The notes under the pieces: model-generated
Seen by the model: the letters and a program-made list of their open reading frames with translations, nothing else
Database searches by the model: none
Told to the model about the DNA's origin: nothing
Assembly (NCBI GenBank): GCA_037893245.1
Contig: JBAIAA010000507.1
Location: 806,001 to 870,000, forward strand
DNA: 64,000 nucleotides
Direction of reading: 5' to 3'
Source of the DNA: Crossaster papposus
Lineage: Eukaryota; Echinodermata; Asteroidea; Velatida; Solasteridae
Position numbers and translations under genes: made by a program
Shown here: positions 1 through 11,870 of the stretch, piece after piece
Layout of the letters: every line of letters starts with the position of its first letter
Position numbering within the stretch: the first letter of the stretch is position 1

Positions 1-335
1 GGGCGCTTTGAATGTTAGATTGCAGTATACCGCGAACGTCGGTATTAGCTTCAGATTTAGTGAGGTCGTGCGAAATTTTGGCAAACAGTTATCTGCAAAA
101 CTACGTTTCCCTGAGGTCAAAGGGTACATTTTCTTTCGTTCAGGTTTAACTCACCGTTGCACCATTCACAAATAAACGTCAGGGCAGCCATGATTTCCTG
201 TGTCGATGTACATGTACATGTCCGGTCGATCGCGACGCAGTTAGACAGGTTTAATATTGCGCGCACGCCATAGTCTGGTCGCGCCCCCGACAGGTAGACC
301 TGTCCAAGACCTTCATGTGATAGCACCCGTTCGTG

Positions 336-960
336 GCTATTGCTGCGTTCCAATCGCATCGTGTTTATCGTGTTCATGAGTTCACGAGTTCACGAGTCGT
401 ACAATGGCGTTCTAATCGCGTGGTAACTCGTGTTCACCAGTGGTGAACTCGAGGTGGATTTTTTGTCTCCATGTTCACGACTTTATTACCAATTAAATAC
501 TCGCGCGTGCGTGTTGGTTCACGTACGAGTTCTTGCTCGATAAAGAATGTCCTTACCGCACGACTAACTCGACTGTGCGCGTACGTCTTGGTGAGTAGCG
601 TTTGGAATGCAACCCACTCGTGAACATGGAGAAATTCACGGTGAACCACTGACCTCTATACATGGACAGATCATCCATTGTTTCATTTTGAAGTCGGCAT
701 GCAGAGAAGTGCAACATGGCGTCACTGCTGTGAGCCAATGAAATGTCCAGGTGTAGAGTTCAGTTGGTTGGTAAATCCACTGACCTCTACAACTGGACAT
801 TTCATTGGCTCACAGCAGTGACGCCATGTTGCACTTCCAGTTCGCGCCGACTTCAAGTGTTAGCACAGCAGAATATGGACAATGATCTGTCCAGGTGTTG
901 AGGTCAGTGCGGTGAACACGATAAAAACGACGCGATTGGAACGCAGCATATTAGTTCGTC
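336..960. repeat. Older foldback interrupted by the 263-bp element
   Basis: The stretch at 336-385 reappears in reverse complement at 912-958 (shared GCGATTGGAACGCAGC). The 263-bp element at 647-909 lies inside this inverted repeat, and its 8-bp target duplication falls in the right arm. No coding potential is seen. Confidence 0.7.
647..909. mobile_element. 263-bp inverted-repeat element, copy 1 (8-bp TSD)
   Basis: The ends are inverted repeats beginning CACTGACCTC, and the interior is itself largely palindromic around 777. It is flanked by the direct repeat CGGTGAAC (639-646 and 910-917). The 8-bp target duplication fits a non-autonomous hAT-type element. It has no coding capacity. A near-identical copy is at 3949-4211. 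Confidence 0.93.
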
Positions 961-1050
961 TGGAGATAGCGCCCTCTATAACTGTGATTAATTGTGTCAT
1001 GTGTCTTCCGCGCGTTGCTGACGTACGTGATTGTAGACTACACGAGGGTA

Positions 1051-1291
1051 TAGACGATGTGCCTCTGTTTACATCTGTATTCAAATCAATCAATCCGTCA
1101 ATATGCGCACGCATCATGTTTTACATAAATTTGGTTTAGAGATGACATCAGAGGTCACATAATTCAAAGGCGATCTGATCTTCGACGTCACTCTTTAAGC
1201 ACATTTTATGTAAAACATGATGGGTGCGCAACACTGCCGGGCACATTTGAATACAGATGTAAACACGTGACGTCAGAGGGCACATCTTCTA
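1051..1291. mobile_element. Inverted-repeat element TAGACGATGTGCC, copy 1
   Basis: A mostly self-complementary element of about 240 bp starting TAGACGATGTGCC and ending in its near complement. A second copy lies in the opposite orientation at 46238-46474. It has no coding capacity. Confidence 0.8.
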
Positions 1292-1299
1292 TTGGAGCC

Positions 1300-2433
1300 A
1301 CGTCTATAGGCTATAGAGTGTATGCATGTGGGGCTTAGGGGGGAGTCTCTCGGTCTTATATCCGATCGTGCTGGGTATAAGAAATAAAGAAAGACATAAT
1401 GCTTCTGTCTCACTTTGGCGATTTTGTAGGCGACTACAGGCAACGCCAGGCTGCCGCAACTGCAACTAAAGTGACGATAATCAGAAGTGAAATCAGACCA
1501 TTTAAAACGTTGCTCGGTGCAGAACTTAAAGTATTAATTTGTTGTATTTAATAGCACAACATACAATAGCAAACTGTTGCATAAACGTTAGCAATGTACA
1601 TTTCTCACAGTTTTCATCTGAATGCATTTTTCTCCCAACAGAAAGCATATTTTGTTCAAATTGAAAAAAGCAACAATCGACTCGAATCAATTCGTAATCC
1701 CTAATTCAAAGGACTTAATTGTTAATACGGGGTAGGATATAAAGGATATACATTTCTGAGATTCCGGAAACAATGACCAACACAAAGAGGGTTCGCTCTG
1801 CCTTAGGTCTATATCTTACTTCAGATGACTGTTCTATGTCAAACACCATTATGTTCGGATTACCCAACCTATGTTCCGACAACCTATGTGGTCCTACTCC
1901 CTCTGTTCCGACAACCATAAGAGTGTGCAAGTGTGTGTTTTTTCGCGTCCGCATAATGCGATGCACCGGCGGAACATGGGCTACTCCAAAACCGCTCAAT
2001 TTTGAAGAATCACAAAAAGTGATTCCCGAAATTCGTTCTCGCGCAACTGTCGCAATTTTTTATTTTTTTTACCAATGTATTGCACTATTAAGTGATTTAA
2101 AAAACAATTCTCTCGGGACAAAAACTACATGTAGGATAGCAGTGTTTACAAAATGCGATGTTGAAGGGCCGCAGCCAATTTTAAACACGAAGGATGGTTG
2201 TGTATACGTTTATATCCTACCTTTTAATAACCCTTCCATGAACATCGTTTGTTTAAAACGCGTGTTGTAGCACAACCGGGCGCTTCCAGGACGGAGTGTC
2301 CCTTTAATTATTACTCACAATGAAATAATTATTGTACAATCATAATTTGTTGTATATCTTTACAAGGCACGCGCCAGCATCGCGCGAATGTCCAAATAGC
2401 GAGTGTTGGACGAGGGTGCCAAAGATTACTTAA
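1300..2433. other. Intergenic stretch, no gene recognised
   Basis: AT-rich sequence. An open frame at 1773-2270 on the plus strand has no recognisable domain. Part of 1720-1810 (GAGATTCCGG and following) resembles the elements at 5659-5829 and 23930-24065, so this is probably old transposon debris. Confidence 0.5.
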
Positions 2434-2575
2434 GGCCGGTTCATACTTCACGCGAAAGTGAACACGGAGCGAATTTATGATGACGTAAACAATTGAAGTT
2501 TCATTGTGACGTTATCCCCTGGTTGCCTTATCGAATTCGCTTCGCAATGACTTTCGCGCGCAGTATGAACCGGCC
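2434..2575. mobile_element. Short element with GGCCGGTTCATACTT ends
   Basis: A 142-bp element with inverted ends GGCCGGTTCATACTTC and AGTATGAACCGGCC. It is preceded by TTAA and followed by TTTA, a decayed TTAA-type target. The longer relative at 10320-11113 has TTAA on both sides. Confidence 0.8.
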
Positions 2576-2579
2576 TTTA

Positions 2580-3940
2580 TGCGCGATTAAATTGCAAACG
2601 CGAATGACGACAATGCGCGAATAGTAGCGGGAGTCCGCGCAATTACATTTGAGCACTACTGTACCATGTGACGGCGCACATCTCACAACAGTTACAACTA
2701 ACAACCTCAAAGTAGACCAATGCAAAATACCATCACAACAATAAAACCCCTTACCCGGACCCAAGGGGTGACGGCACACTTCTTATGGTCAACATATAGA
2801 GGCTGGGAAGACCTCGGATGAATCAGAACCCAAAGAATTGAGTTTGAGTTTCGCGTGGGCCAAAACGTCAGTATCCACTATTTGATAGTGCACGTCGCGT
2901 ACAATTTTAAAAGCATGCAGTGCGCCCGCCAACGACACGATTAGGCCAGCCCCCAACCGATTTGTGCGATGGCGTGCTGCGACAATCACTATTTGCACTA
3001 CGGCGAGTATGGTCGCAAACGAACTGGCTTTATAGCCCTCTCCCTTTATTTTACGGAGAAAATAGGTAGGATCAAACTCGTATTGTTTTGGTGCAGCTTA
3101 AACTTAAAGATCTACATAAAGGTGCGTGGCGGAATGGATTATGGAGCTGAGATCTGAAACAATACACCGATCCATGCCACGCGCGCCCTCCATTGCGACT
3201 GCCTTCTAGCGTGACTGTCTGATCACTTGTACAGTGAATGAATAAATACACATATTCCTTTTTGAGCTTGCTGCTGGATCTGGTGTCCAGTGAAACTGTC
3301 CATGAATGCAAGTTACGATGTACTCTATAGAATTAACCTTGTTTCCGCATTCACAATTTTTTGGGACTGAGAAAACATCGGAGAACTGCGCCGATAATTG
3401 TTGCATCTGGAAAGACACAATAAATAGCGCTTTCTGTTTCCATAGAAAACGAACCTTTCGTGTTGATGAATACATGTACTCCTTTCATGTTTATAGAGTG
3501 CCATTCACATCAGCTTCTGGAGGTACTTATATATTTTGTTTTAAATATCAGTGCTGAGAAGACGGGGAAAGGCAATAGGGAATACATGACGACTTGAAAT
3601 TAAACATCACAAATTGGACAGTTTTAGAGTTTACGTACTTTTGTTGTTGTTATATTCATATTTAATACCACTTACTTAAGAATAATTACTTAGGAAATAA
3701 AATCACACTCCTTATAATCTCCGCATGAGTGCGCAATACTACCAATGAGTCCGAACCTTTATAGTCTGAAATTACAGATTATGGGTGAGTAACTCTCAAA
3801 CTCGTTGTTCTCTAATGAAGAAAACATGTTGTCGACCTTCGTGTGGACTCCTTTATTGCCATTTTTGCAGTCCGGTGTAATTCCAAATATGGCATCTCAT
3901 CCAATCAGCGTGCTTAGAAATGACGTCACGCGCATTATAC
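2580..3940. other. Intergenic stretch, no gene recognised
   Basis: Several short open frames on both strands show no family motif. The part near 3725-3830 resembles the 3' part of the SINE at 20455-20890, so some of this is SINE-derived. Confidence 0.45.
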
Positions 3941-3948
3941 ATATTACC

Positions 3949-4211
3949 CACTGACCTCTATACATGGACAGATCATCCATTGTTTCATTTTGAAGTCGGC
4001 ATGCAGAGAAGTGCAACATGGCGTCACTGCTGTGAGCCAATGAAATGTCCAGGTGTAGAGTTCAGTTGGTTGGTAAATCCACTGACCTCTACAACTGGAC
4101 ATGTCATTGGCTCACAGCAGTGACGCCATGTTGCACTTCCAGTTCGCGCCGACTTCAAGTGTTAGCACAGCAGAATATGGACAATGATCTGTCCAGGTGT
4201 TGAGGTCAGTG
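3949..4211. mobile_element. 263-bp inverted-repeat element, copy 2 (8-bp TSD)
   Basis: Same length and nearly the same sequence as 647-909; I noticed one substitution (CATGTCATT against CATTTCATT). It is flanked by ATATTACC at 3941-3948 and 4212-4219. The near identity and clean target duplications indicate recent movement. Confidence 0.93.
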
Positions 4212-4360
4212 ATATTACCCCAGTCATGCAGATGATACAGTGCACGCGACCTCCGGTCATTTTTGCTGTCACTGATTGGTGGTGTGGTACCATGTGACAG
4301 GATATCATGAATATGTAATACAATACCATATACAATTGACCATTTGCGTGTGGAATTTGA

Positions 4361-4690
4361 ATAATATCTGGTACACTGACTTGTTCACGCAGCTTGGCAC
4401 AGTTTACATTTAAATTCTCCAGACCAAAGACACTGTTGCTATATCACGTGATTCGGGGCAAGCCTTACGCTAGCAACCCCGGCTCTGGAATGGTCTGGTG
4501 TCTTTGTACCATTCTCAACCATTGTGAACAATGTATTGGTGCTGAGCGTCTCTAACGTAACTATGCAAGAGCTTGCCCCGAATCACGTGATATAGCAACA
4601 GTGTATTTGGTCTGGATAATTTAAAGTCAAACTGTGCCAAGCTGCGTGAACAAGTCAGTGTACCAGATATTATTTAAATTTCACACGCAA
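4361..4690. repeat. Inverted repeat of about 330 bp
   Basis: The stretch TGGTACACTGACTTGTTCAC (4370-4389) returns as its complement near 4645-4665. Around 4436 and 4565 the pair GCTATATCACGTGATTCGGG and its complement form an inner arm. This is a non-coding foldback element. Confidence 0.75.
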
Positions 4691-4799
4691 ATTGTCAATT
4701 ACGCCCGACTGCTTTGTTGCAATAACATATACAATGGCAGTCATCTTGTTGGGCTGTCCGAGACTCGAATGCCCAACACCTTTTGCCTTCCTGTGTGTC

Positions 4800-5095
4800 T
4801 GAAATGTTCAATGGTTTAAGTGTTCGACTCGTGTACTTACGAGGGTGCGCGGGTTCGAGCCCTGTTCGAAACATGGCATTTGTGCCCTTGGGCAAGACAC
4901 AATAACTGCCTCTCTCCACCAATGAGTATAAATAAATACCTGAGAGGGTCGAGGCTAATTGAGCGCTGATATCGTCTGCCGCCTCGCCCGTGACCTGATC
5001 ATCGTCGTGGTTATCGCTTACTATCGTATCAACGATCTCAAACAATTGCAATTAATTCCCTGCTATATATAAGCACGACAATTATTATTAATTAT
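4800..5095 (+). mobile_element. SINE, tRNA-headed, family A
   Basis: It contains a pol III B-box-like GGGTTCGAGCC, then the body phrase TTTGTGCCCTTGGGCAAGAC, and a 3' tail of TATATAAGCACGACAATTAT type. Relatives are at 11545-11870 and 21870-22285. Confidence 0.7.
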
Positions 5096-5379
5096 ATGTC
5101 AAATTAGACTATCAATCAAACAAATCCTCAACAATTGAGGAAATGATGCCTTAATTTGCTTAGAAAATGAAAAAGTGTGTTACCGTGGTTGACGCATGCG
5201 CGTTTAATATAGGCCTCCGCACTGCTTAGACAGTGAAGTTACTTTGATCTTTGATATAATGGATCAACGTTGGCATGGTTATACTGAAAATATCACAACC
5301 CCATTGTAGAAGTTCTCATTTATATAGTCGACAAATAACCCGCAGTGAATCGTTGAAACAAACTATTAGTATTAACGTT

Positions 5380-6120
5380 TACAAACGTGCAAACAATGGT
5401 GCAACGATTTTTAGCTAACCTTGGTTCAACCAACCTCGTTAGCCTTCCACAAACGGTGCTTTAACCTTAACTTCCTATGATGCGTGCAAAATCATATTGA
5501 TTTTTGAGGATTGAGGATGGTTAGGGTAAACGTTTATTAAACGGTTGTTTAACCAACCTCGCTAACCTCCTGTAAACATTGCTTTAACGTGTTTTTGTTT
5601 GCGAACATTGGTTCAACCAACCTCGCTGAACATCTGTAAACGTTGCTGTAATATACCCAGCACGATATGTGGCAGAGGGGTACCCCCCTCTTATTCCTAT
5701 ACCTTATACACACTCAACACTATTGTAACCTAAATCATCCCCCCTTGAAACCTAAAAGGAATTCCTGAGATTCCGGGAACACAACGGTGAACACAAAAGA
5801 GGGGGTTTTTCTCTGCCACATATCGTGCTTCATATGTGCTGTAACGTTCTTTAACGAATTTTAGTTCATCCAATTTCGCCAACCTCCCCAAACGATTTTT
5901 AACGTTTTAAAGTGAACTACCATAAAAACGATGTTGCAACGTTATACAGTAAACTATTCTCGAACCAACCTTACATATCCAATTTAAACTTGTTTTAACG
6001 TTGAAAGCATAACGGAAAACGAATCGTTAATTGGTACTAACCTAATAACTACGTTCGATTAACGTTAACTTCTCATCTCACAGAAACAAGTAACATGAAA
6101 TCTACGGCGTTAAAACAACG
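5380..6120. repeat. Diverged tandem repeat with CCAACCTCGCTAACCT core
   Basis: The phrase GGTTCAACCAACCTCGTTAG recurs with drift several times at about 100-130 bp spacing up to about 6060. The array is interrupted by the inverted-repeat element at 5659-5829. No coding. Confidence 0.65.
5659..5829. mobile_element. Inverted-repeat element AGCACGATATGTGGCAGAG
   Basis: Ends AGCACGATATGTGGCAGAG and CTCTGCCACATATCGTGCT are perfect inverted repeats. The interior has a C-rich run near one end and a G-rich run near the other. Degenerate relatives are at about 1715-1830 and 23930-24065. Confidence 0.8.
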
Positions 6121-6437
6121 TACTTGAATCAATAATAATAATAATAATAATAATAACTTATAAAGCGGCTTCCATCTTAATTAAAAGGCCTCAAAGCGCT
6201 GTACATAGGTCAGAAAATAAAACATTGATTAGCATAATAAAATATTCCTGTGGTAAAAATTTGGTAGTTAAAATCTAATGCTTCAAAGATGATAATTTAA
6301 AATTGGCAAAAGTCACATATAATGGCACAAAATACTAGTATTGAATTAATTGACACGTATTAAACACAAACGTAACTTAATTAAAAACAACATACAAAAA
6401 CAACGAAAGGAATGCGTTAATGAATTAAAACAGATAT

Positions 6438-7228
6438 CTAACTAAAAGCAATGTTAAAAAGATGTGTCTTAAGAATATTCTTAAAATGCTCCAGTGAATT
6501 GGAGTCACGAATGTGGGGCGGCAGATTGTTCCAGAGCCTTGGAGCTGAGAGCGAGAACGCACGATCACTGTAATAAGCAGTGCGTCCTCGCGCTGGTTGG
6601 CGTAGGAGATGTTGTGATGATGACCGGAGACTACGACTAGGTTGGTATTTTGTTACGATCTCATTCAGGTAGACTGGTGCAAGCTCATTCAAGATTTTAT
6701 AGGTGAGTAGCAAGATTTTGAAGTCGATCCTCTGGGCAACAGGCAACCAATGCAGATTATATAGCACTGGTTGTATGTGGTCCCGATATTTAGTGCGTAT
6801 GAGAAGCCTGGCAGCAGAATTTTGAATCCTTTGCAACTTTGCAATGTCACATGTAGGGAGAGAAGACTGTTGCAATAGTCCAACCGAGAAGTCACAAATG
6901 CATGTAGAAGTCGTTCTGTTGCGTGTTTGTCAAGGTACCTGCGAATCTTACTGATTTTATGCAGAGCAAATGAAGCAGATTTTGTGACCGCACGAACATG
7001 GTCTTTCATCTCCAAAGTGCTGTCAATGACAACACCGAGATCTCTGGCCGTGCTAGATGCTTCAACACTCACTTCTCCAACCATGATGGAAGGCAAGGAT
7101 GGTGTTTTTACAAATCGAGAACTGAGATGAACAATCTCTGTCTTTGAGTCATAAAACACCATTTTGTTGCAGACATCCCAGGCTTTGATGCCAGTGACAC
7201 ATTTTTCAAGGGTGGTGATGGCTTCCAT
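6438..7228 (-). pseudogene. LINE C-terminal domain, two overlapping frames
   Basis: Two frames overlap at 6689-6875. The upstream one has KTEIVHLSSR, ARDLGVVID and HAFVTSRLDYCNSLL; the downstream one has KLQRIQNSAARLL, LHWLPVAQRIDFKILLL and RLWNNLPPHIR. These are standard post-RT motifs of CR1/L2 elements. The frame changes just after DYCNSLL. Confidence 0.85.
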
Positions 7229-7248
7229 GCGCTCCGATGGATTGAATA

Positions 7249-7695
7249 CTATAGATAAAGCTGCGTATCATCTGCATAAATCATGTGGTTAATTCCGTGA
7301 TTGTTGATGATATCGCTGATCGGAGCAGAATACAATGTGAAAAGGGTAGGTCCAAACACAGCCCCCTGTGGGACACCCTCTTCAAGAAGAAACTCTGCTG
7401 ACGTAACGCCGCAAATGTCCACGAACTGACGACGGCCTTGTAAGTATGACGAAAACCAGCCAAGTGCAGAGCCTGAGATCCCATAGCGACTATGCAGACG
7501 TCTGAGTAATATTTGATGATCAATATCAAACGCCGCAGAGAAATCAAGCAACATTAAAACAGCTTCCTGGTGGCGATCAACAGCTTGGATAAGATCATTC
7601 TGTACTCGAACAAGCGCTGTCTCAGTTGAGTGAAATCTACGATATGCCGACTGTCTTTCGCCATACAGTTCATTCCGCTGTAGATAGACATTCAA
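7249..7695 (-). pseudogene. LINE reverse transcriptase fragment
   Basis: Contains RT motifs in order: STETALVRVQNDL, LLDFSAAFDIDH, GVPQGAVFGPTLF and YADDTQLYL. The catalytic DD pair is intact. The loss of one residue after AFD and the flanking frameshifts make it nonfunctional as part of a full protein. Confidence 0.88.
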
Positions 7696-8007
7696 CTGGG
7701 AAGATGCAACCCTTTCAATTGTTTTGAATACAAATTTCAGGTTTGATATGGGTCTGTAGTTATTAAATTGTTTGGCATCGAGATGGTTTCTTGATCAACG
7801 GGACAACTCTTGTAGTTTTCAGTTCAGATGGCATTTTGTCCAGTGGTCAGCGATTTGTTGACGATGTTTGTGATGCAAGGCAGTGGAGTGTCAATGCATT
7901 GAGTAAGGAGTGTGCCAGACAGTGGATCAATGAACATGACTTCATTCCTGATTCCTTGATTATTTTGCGAACTGCAGTTTTAGAGACTGCACGGAATGAA
8001 CTAAATG

Positions 8008-8490
8008 TTATTTCACAAGATTCACAAGTGTCGACAGATATGACAGGCTGAGGAATATCAAGAAAGTCTTGATTTTGTTGTGAAAGAAACCCGCCATGTC
8101 ATTTGCCAGCGTCTGAGCACAGTCATGTGGAGGTAGGATTTGGCGTGTACTCGTATTAGCTTTGAATAAGCTGTCAACAAACTGAAAAAGTTGTCGAACA
8201 TCACAGCCAGCCAGTTTCGTCCGATAGTATGAACACTTTGCCTGCTCAAACATCCTTCTATACTCCTTGCATTGATCGTTGTACAGCTGTTTATCAACTT
8301 CAAGACCCGAGGCAATCCAGGCACGTTCGCGTTGGCGACGTTTCACCTTAATCACTCGAAGAGCACTGGAATACCATGGAGCATTTGGGCGTAGGGTTAC
8401 GAGCCTAGATTTGATTGGTGCATGTACATCCAGCAACTCGCTTAGCATCACCTGGCGACATATTACCAATGATTGAATTATCAATGTCAC
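8008..8490 (-). pseudogene. LINE linker between endonuclease and reverse transcriptase
   Basis: Shifted frame that continues the element: ELLDVHAPIKSRLV and NAPWYSSALRVIKVKRR are the usual linker in CR1/L2 proteins, followed by FFHNKI. It drifts into non-homologous residues after about 8090. Confidence 0.75.
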
Positions 8491-9613
8491 TATTGAGTTT
8501 GGCTACATCTATATTCCGTAGCTCACGAAACTTGACCAACTTCTTCACAGAATGAGGACGGGATATATCAAAATGGCACTTGACCGCATAGTGATCTGAA
8601 GGGAGACCTTGGACAATGTCGATGTTGGTGACCACATCTTCTGATGTCCTGGTGATCACGAGATCGAGAGTATGGCCAAGTCGGTGGGTCGACCCAATGA
8701 CATGTTGCTGGAGACTTGAAGAATCCAATATTTCTCGAAGTGTGGTAGCATCTCGGTCATTCTTCACGTCCATATGGAAATTGAAATCGCCAGTCATAAT
8801 TATACGGCCAGGATGTATGGTTATTGTCTCTAGTAAAGTGGAGAAGTCCCTGAAGAACAGGACACTGGTCAGCTTATTGGTTTGTGAAGGTGGTGGTCGA
8901 TAGATAATAAAAAGTCTGACAGACGAACCACCAACTGACACATCGAAATCCATGTGTTCGAATGACTGAAACTTTTGCAGATTTTGCTTGACAACAAAGC
9001 CTTGATGAGCAAAAAGGCATAAACCGCCTCCTCTACCCTGGGCACGCGGTTGATTGTAAATGTTGAAATGAGGCAATGTTTTGCTTACTTCAGCAAGTGA
9101 ATGGCTGTCACGATCATCGCCTGATAGCCAAGATTCAGTGATGGCAAAAAGGTCTATTTTTTCACCGATGATGAAATCAGTGATGGAAGTAGTTTTTCGT
9201 GTCAGTGAGTGCGCATTCCATATCACTATCTGTGATTTGTGTGCATTATTTGCAGCAGGCAGCTTCTGCACAGGAACTTGGACTAATTTTGCTTCATATA
9301 CAGGTGTACGGGCGGGCTTTATTACAGACTGACGTTGAGCATTAATCAAAGTTGGAATTGAAAAACTATTACGTAATCTGCCTCCACGAAAGCCCCTCTT
9401 CGTTGAACATGCGATTTTAAGCAGCTTAACTTCATGCCACTTCTCCGGGTTGAATGGTCGGGCTACAGACGTGCGTGCAACCGTATTGTTAATAGCCAGA
9501 AGTGTGCGTATAGAGTACGTTATACGAGTCATCATGATACTGGGTACTAGACAATGGTGGCTGCACATAAAAAAATGATAAAAAAATATGATCCCCCGCA
9601 GTTCAAAAGTCAA
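8405..9613 (-). pseudogene. LINE endonuclease part of the ORF
   Basis: This is an uninterrupted 402-codon frame. The first ~130 residues are basic and not recognised. The apurinic-like endonuclease follows with Asn (WNAH), Glu (TESW), GDFNFH and SDH all kept. Such enzymes nick target DNA to start target-primed reverse transcription. The frame leaves the conserved path near 8450, so the protein ends in non-homologous residues. Confidence 0.85.
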
Positions 9614-9839
9614 AAAACCAATAAAGTCAAAATGTCATCAAAGGGCTTCATTCTGTCGACACAAAACCATGGTCAATGAAATCCAGGAATACTTACAGGG
9701 TAGCAGTTCGTAGTTAAAATCACACACAAGCACGCAATCACACATAAAAGAAGCTTTTTTGCCACAGATCAGACAACGACAAGAAAAGAAAGGTGCAGCC
9801 ATCAAGGGCGCCACCAATATACACCACCAATATAATAAA

Positions 9840-10319
9840 TGATTTTACAATTTTAACAAAACTGACTTTAAGTGAACGTTCATTTATAATGCAATTATTA
9901 AACCAAAATTAGACATCAACCAAATTAACTATTGTTAACGTTAATATCACGACTTGTGCTGACTGGGAACTTTCGAATAATGTGATAATAATGTGATAAT
10001 TACTGAAATATATGCATCTTTGTATTTACATCTATATACACAAACTACAGTTGTTAATTAAAAATTAAATAATTACAATAAACGGTTAGTGCTATTTAAA
10101 CTAAGTAGTAGTATGAGTGGCGGATAGAAGAGGGCGGGTTGTTATTGCACCCCCTCCTCCTTTGTAGCTGCTGATCAAAGTTGATTGTATCGCAAAAAAA
10201 ATAAAACCTCTGAAAATCGGTAGTATTAATGTACATGTAATTGCAGAGGAAAGTGGCCAGGAATCATCTCAGATTGTACCACAGAGCATCTAGAATCCAA
10301 TATTTCCAGGGACCCTTAA
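9840..10319. other. Intergenic, nothing recognised
   Basis: AT-rich sequence upstream of the LINE. I see no gene, RNA or repeat structure with confidence. Confidence 0.5.
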
Positions 10320-11113
10320 GGCCGGTTCATACTTGATGCGAATGCGTATGCGAAGCGAATTTTACGTCATCATCCTGTTCGCAAATGCTTCGCTGCGTAC
10401 TTCGCAGCGAAATATCGCCCCGGATGCGAAAAATATTTGCTTCGCATGCAGTTTCGAATGTTCAACTCTAGCGAAAATTCGCAAAGCTGACAACCAATCA
10501 AATCGCAGTATTAACTGTTATCTACCGTACCACTTGAGGGCGCGCCTTTAGGGCCTTTTCGATTTCTTGGATTCAGATTCTTCTTCGTCTTAGGTTTAAG
10601 GGGATTTTAGGCTACTGTGAGAACTCCAGCCACATTCTGGTGCTTGTTGTGCTTCAGAAATTCAATCAGTCAGTTGATATGAACAAATAAAAAGTTTTAA
10701 TATTTCTATTCCCTTCATTTCTATGTACTTGGTGATTCCGAAGTCGCAGGCGAACCGAAGCCAAAGACGCGAAGCAAAGGTTTACGTACGCGTAGCTATT
10801 ATGGCAGACGACAAAATGTGCTCGGCGCAATAGATCTTTGCACGAACATTTCATTCATTTTTTAGTGGTTGTTCATTCATTTTACCATCACTGAATTTAT
10901 TCTTCACTTTCATCATACTGAAACAATAACATTTAACTTCGTAGACATTTTTTGGTAAACACTGAAAGATGGTTGACTTTAAATTTGCATTAAACAAGTC
11001 GCCAAAAATATGAACGTCATTTTTGCAACGAATTAATTCGTCACATCGCGCCCAGTGTACGAATTTACACGATTAAAATTTGCATCGCATTCGCATGAAG
11101 TATGAACCGGCCG
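10320..11113. mobile_element. 794-bp TTAA-flanked element with GGCCGGTTCATACTT ends
   Basis: Flanked by TTAA at 10316-10319 and 11114-11117. The ends GGCCGGTTCATACTTGATGC and its complement match the short element at 2434-2575. TTAA targets are used by piggyBac and Kolobok families. No transposase frame is visible, so it is non-autonomous. Confidence 0.8.
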
Positions 11114-11193
11114 TTAAGCGGGCCCCAGACCCTACGTCGTAATTGGCTTTGTGCTACGCGCTCGCTGAAGTCACATTAATTGGTAGGCATATG

Positions 11194-11236
11194 GTACAAC
11201 TCCCACCCCCCCCCCCCCCCCCCCCTCCTCCCCCCT
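11194..11236. repeat. Poly-C tract
   Basis: A run of about two dozen C residues with short T interruptions, in the intergenic DNA beyond the receptor's 3' end. It is one of more than ten long G or C runs in the window. Confidence 0.9.
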
Positions 11237-11544
11237 AACAAAATTAATAAAAAAATAAATATAATATTTAAAAAAAAATTAACGGAATATCCGCTTCCGT
11301 AAGGTATTACTTATAGCGTGCAGATTCCGCCCATAGTCTTAATAATTCTCATTCCTAAAACAAATCTAAAAGGAAAATTCGTATGTAGCTTTCTGTGAAA
11401 ACCTGAAAATTGATGGCGGTACATGCTAAAGTGGACATTGTTTGTCGAACAAAATGGCGACAATTTGCCGGACCTTAAAATCGTGTACTTCTTGGAGTGC
11501 CGTGGCTTCGTGGTCTGGAGCAATGAATTTGTATTATCTAGGTA

Positions 11545-11870
11545 AAGCTGCAGGTTGTGGGTTCGAGTCCAGCGTGGGACTATATACGTGTGACCTTGGG
11601 CAGGGCACTTTTGTCACTCATTGTTTCTCTATACCCAGGAGTAATTGGTACCTGTGAGGGCGGAGATGGTTATTGTGGTTGATTTAGCTAATTGCGCCGA
11701 AATGGTAGCATCGAGCTGTATACTCCCCAGGGAGCGAAAATGGTATTTGGAATGTTTCGTGGGCCCGATGACCTGGGTAATAATGTGGCATCTTTCGCTT
11801 TTCAGTTTCACGGCTGCCAATAGGTATATGATTAGCCCATTGTTATTATTACTAGTAGTAACTGTTTCGA
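11545..11870 (+). mobile_element. SINE, tRNA-headed, family A relative
   Basis: B-box-like GGGTTCGAGTCC is followed by TGTGACCTTGGGCAGGGCAC and a tail near 11860 (TTGTTATTATTAC). It is more diverged than the copies at 4800 and 21870. Confidence 0.65.

Larger units (their letters stand above)
6131..9613 (-). mobile_element. CR1/L2-like LINE, near full length, frameshifted
   Basis: On the minus strand this starts with an APE-type endonuclease (about 9290-8470). Its catalytic motifs are visible: IVIWNAHSL, TESWL, IYRPP, MTGDFNFHMD, SDHYAV. A reverse transcriptase follows (7700-7250) with LDFSAAFD, GVPQGAVFGP and YADDTQLY, then the C-terminal region with LQRIQNSAARLL and LHWLPV. The element ends in an (AAT)n tail at 6131-6155. 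YADDTQLY and the short tandem tail place it in the CR1/L2 superfamily. The frame is broken near 8450, between 7700 and 8010, near 7240 and near 6870. Within the AFDTxDH motif one residue is missing (AFDIDH). It can no longer encode one protein, but the endonuclease half still reads through. The exact 5' end is unclear. Confidence 0.9.

Noticed and set aside
1773..2270. 165-codon plus-strand frame
   Set aside because: No start context, motif or splice signals; part of it overlaps old inverted-repeat debris.
4695..5051. 118-codon minus-strand frame
   Set aside because: It lies across a SINE; the translation has no domain.
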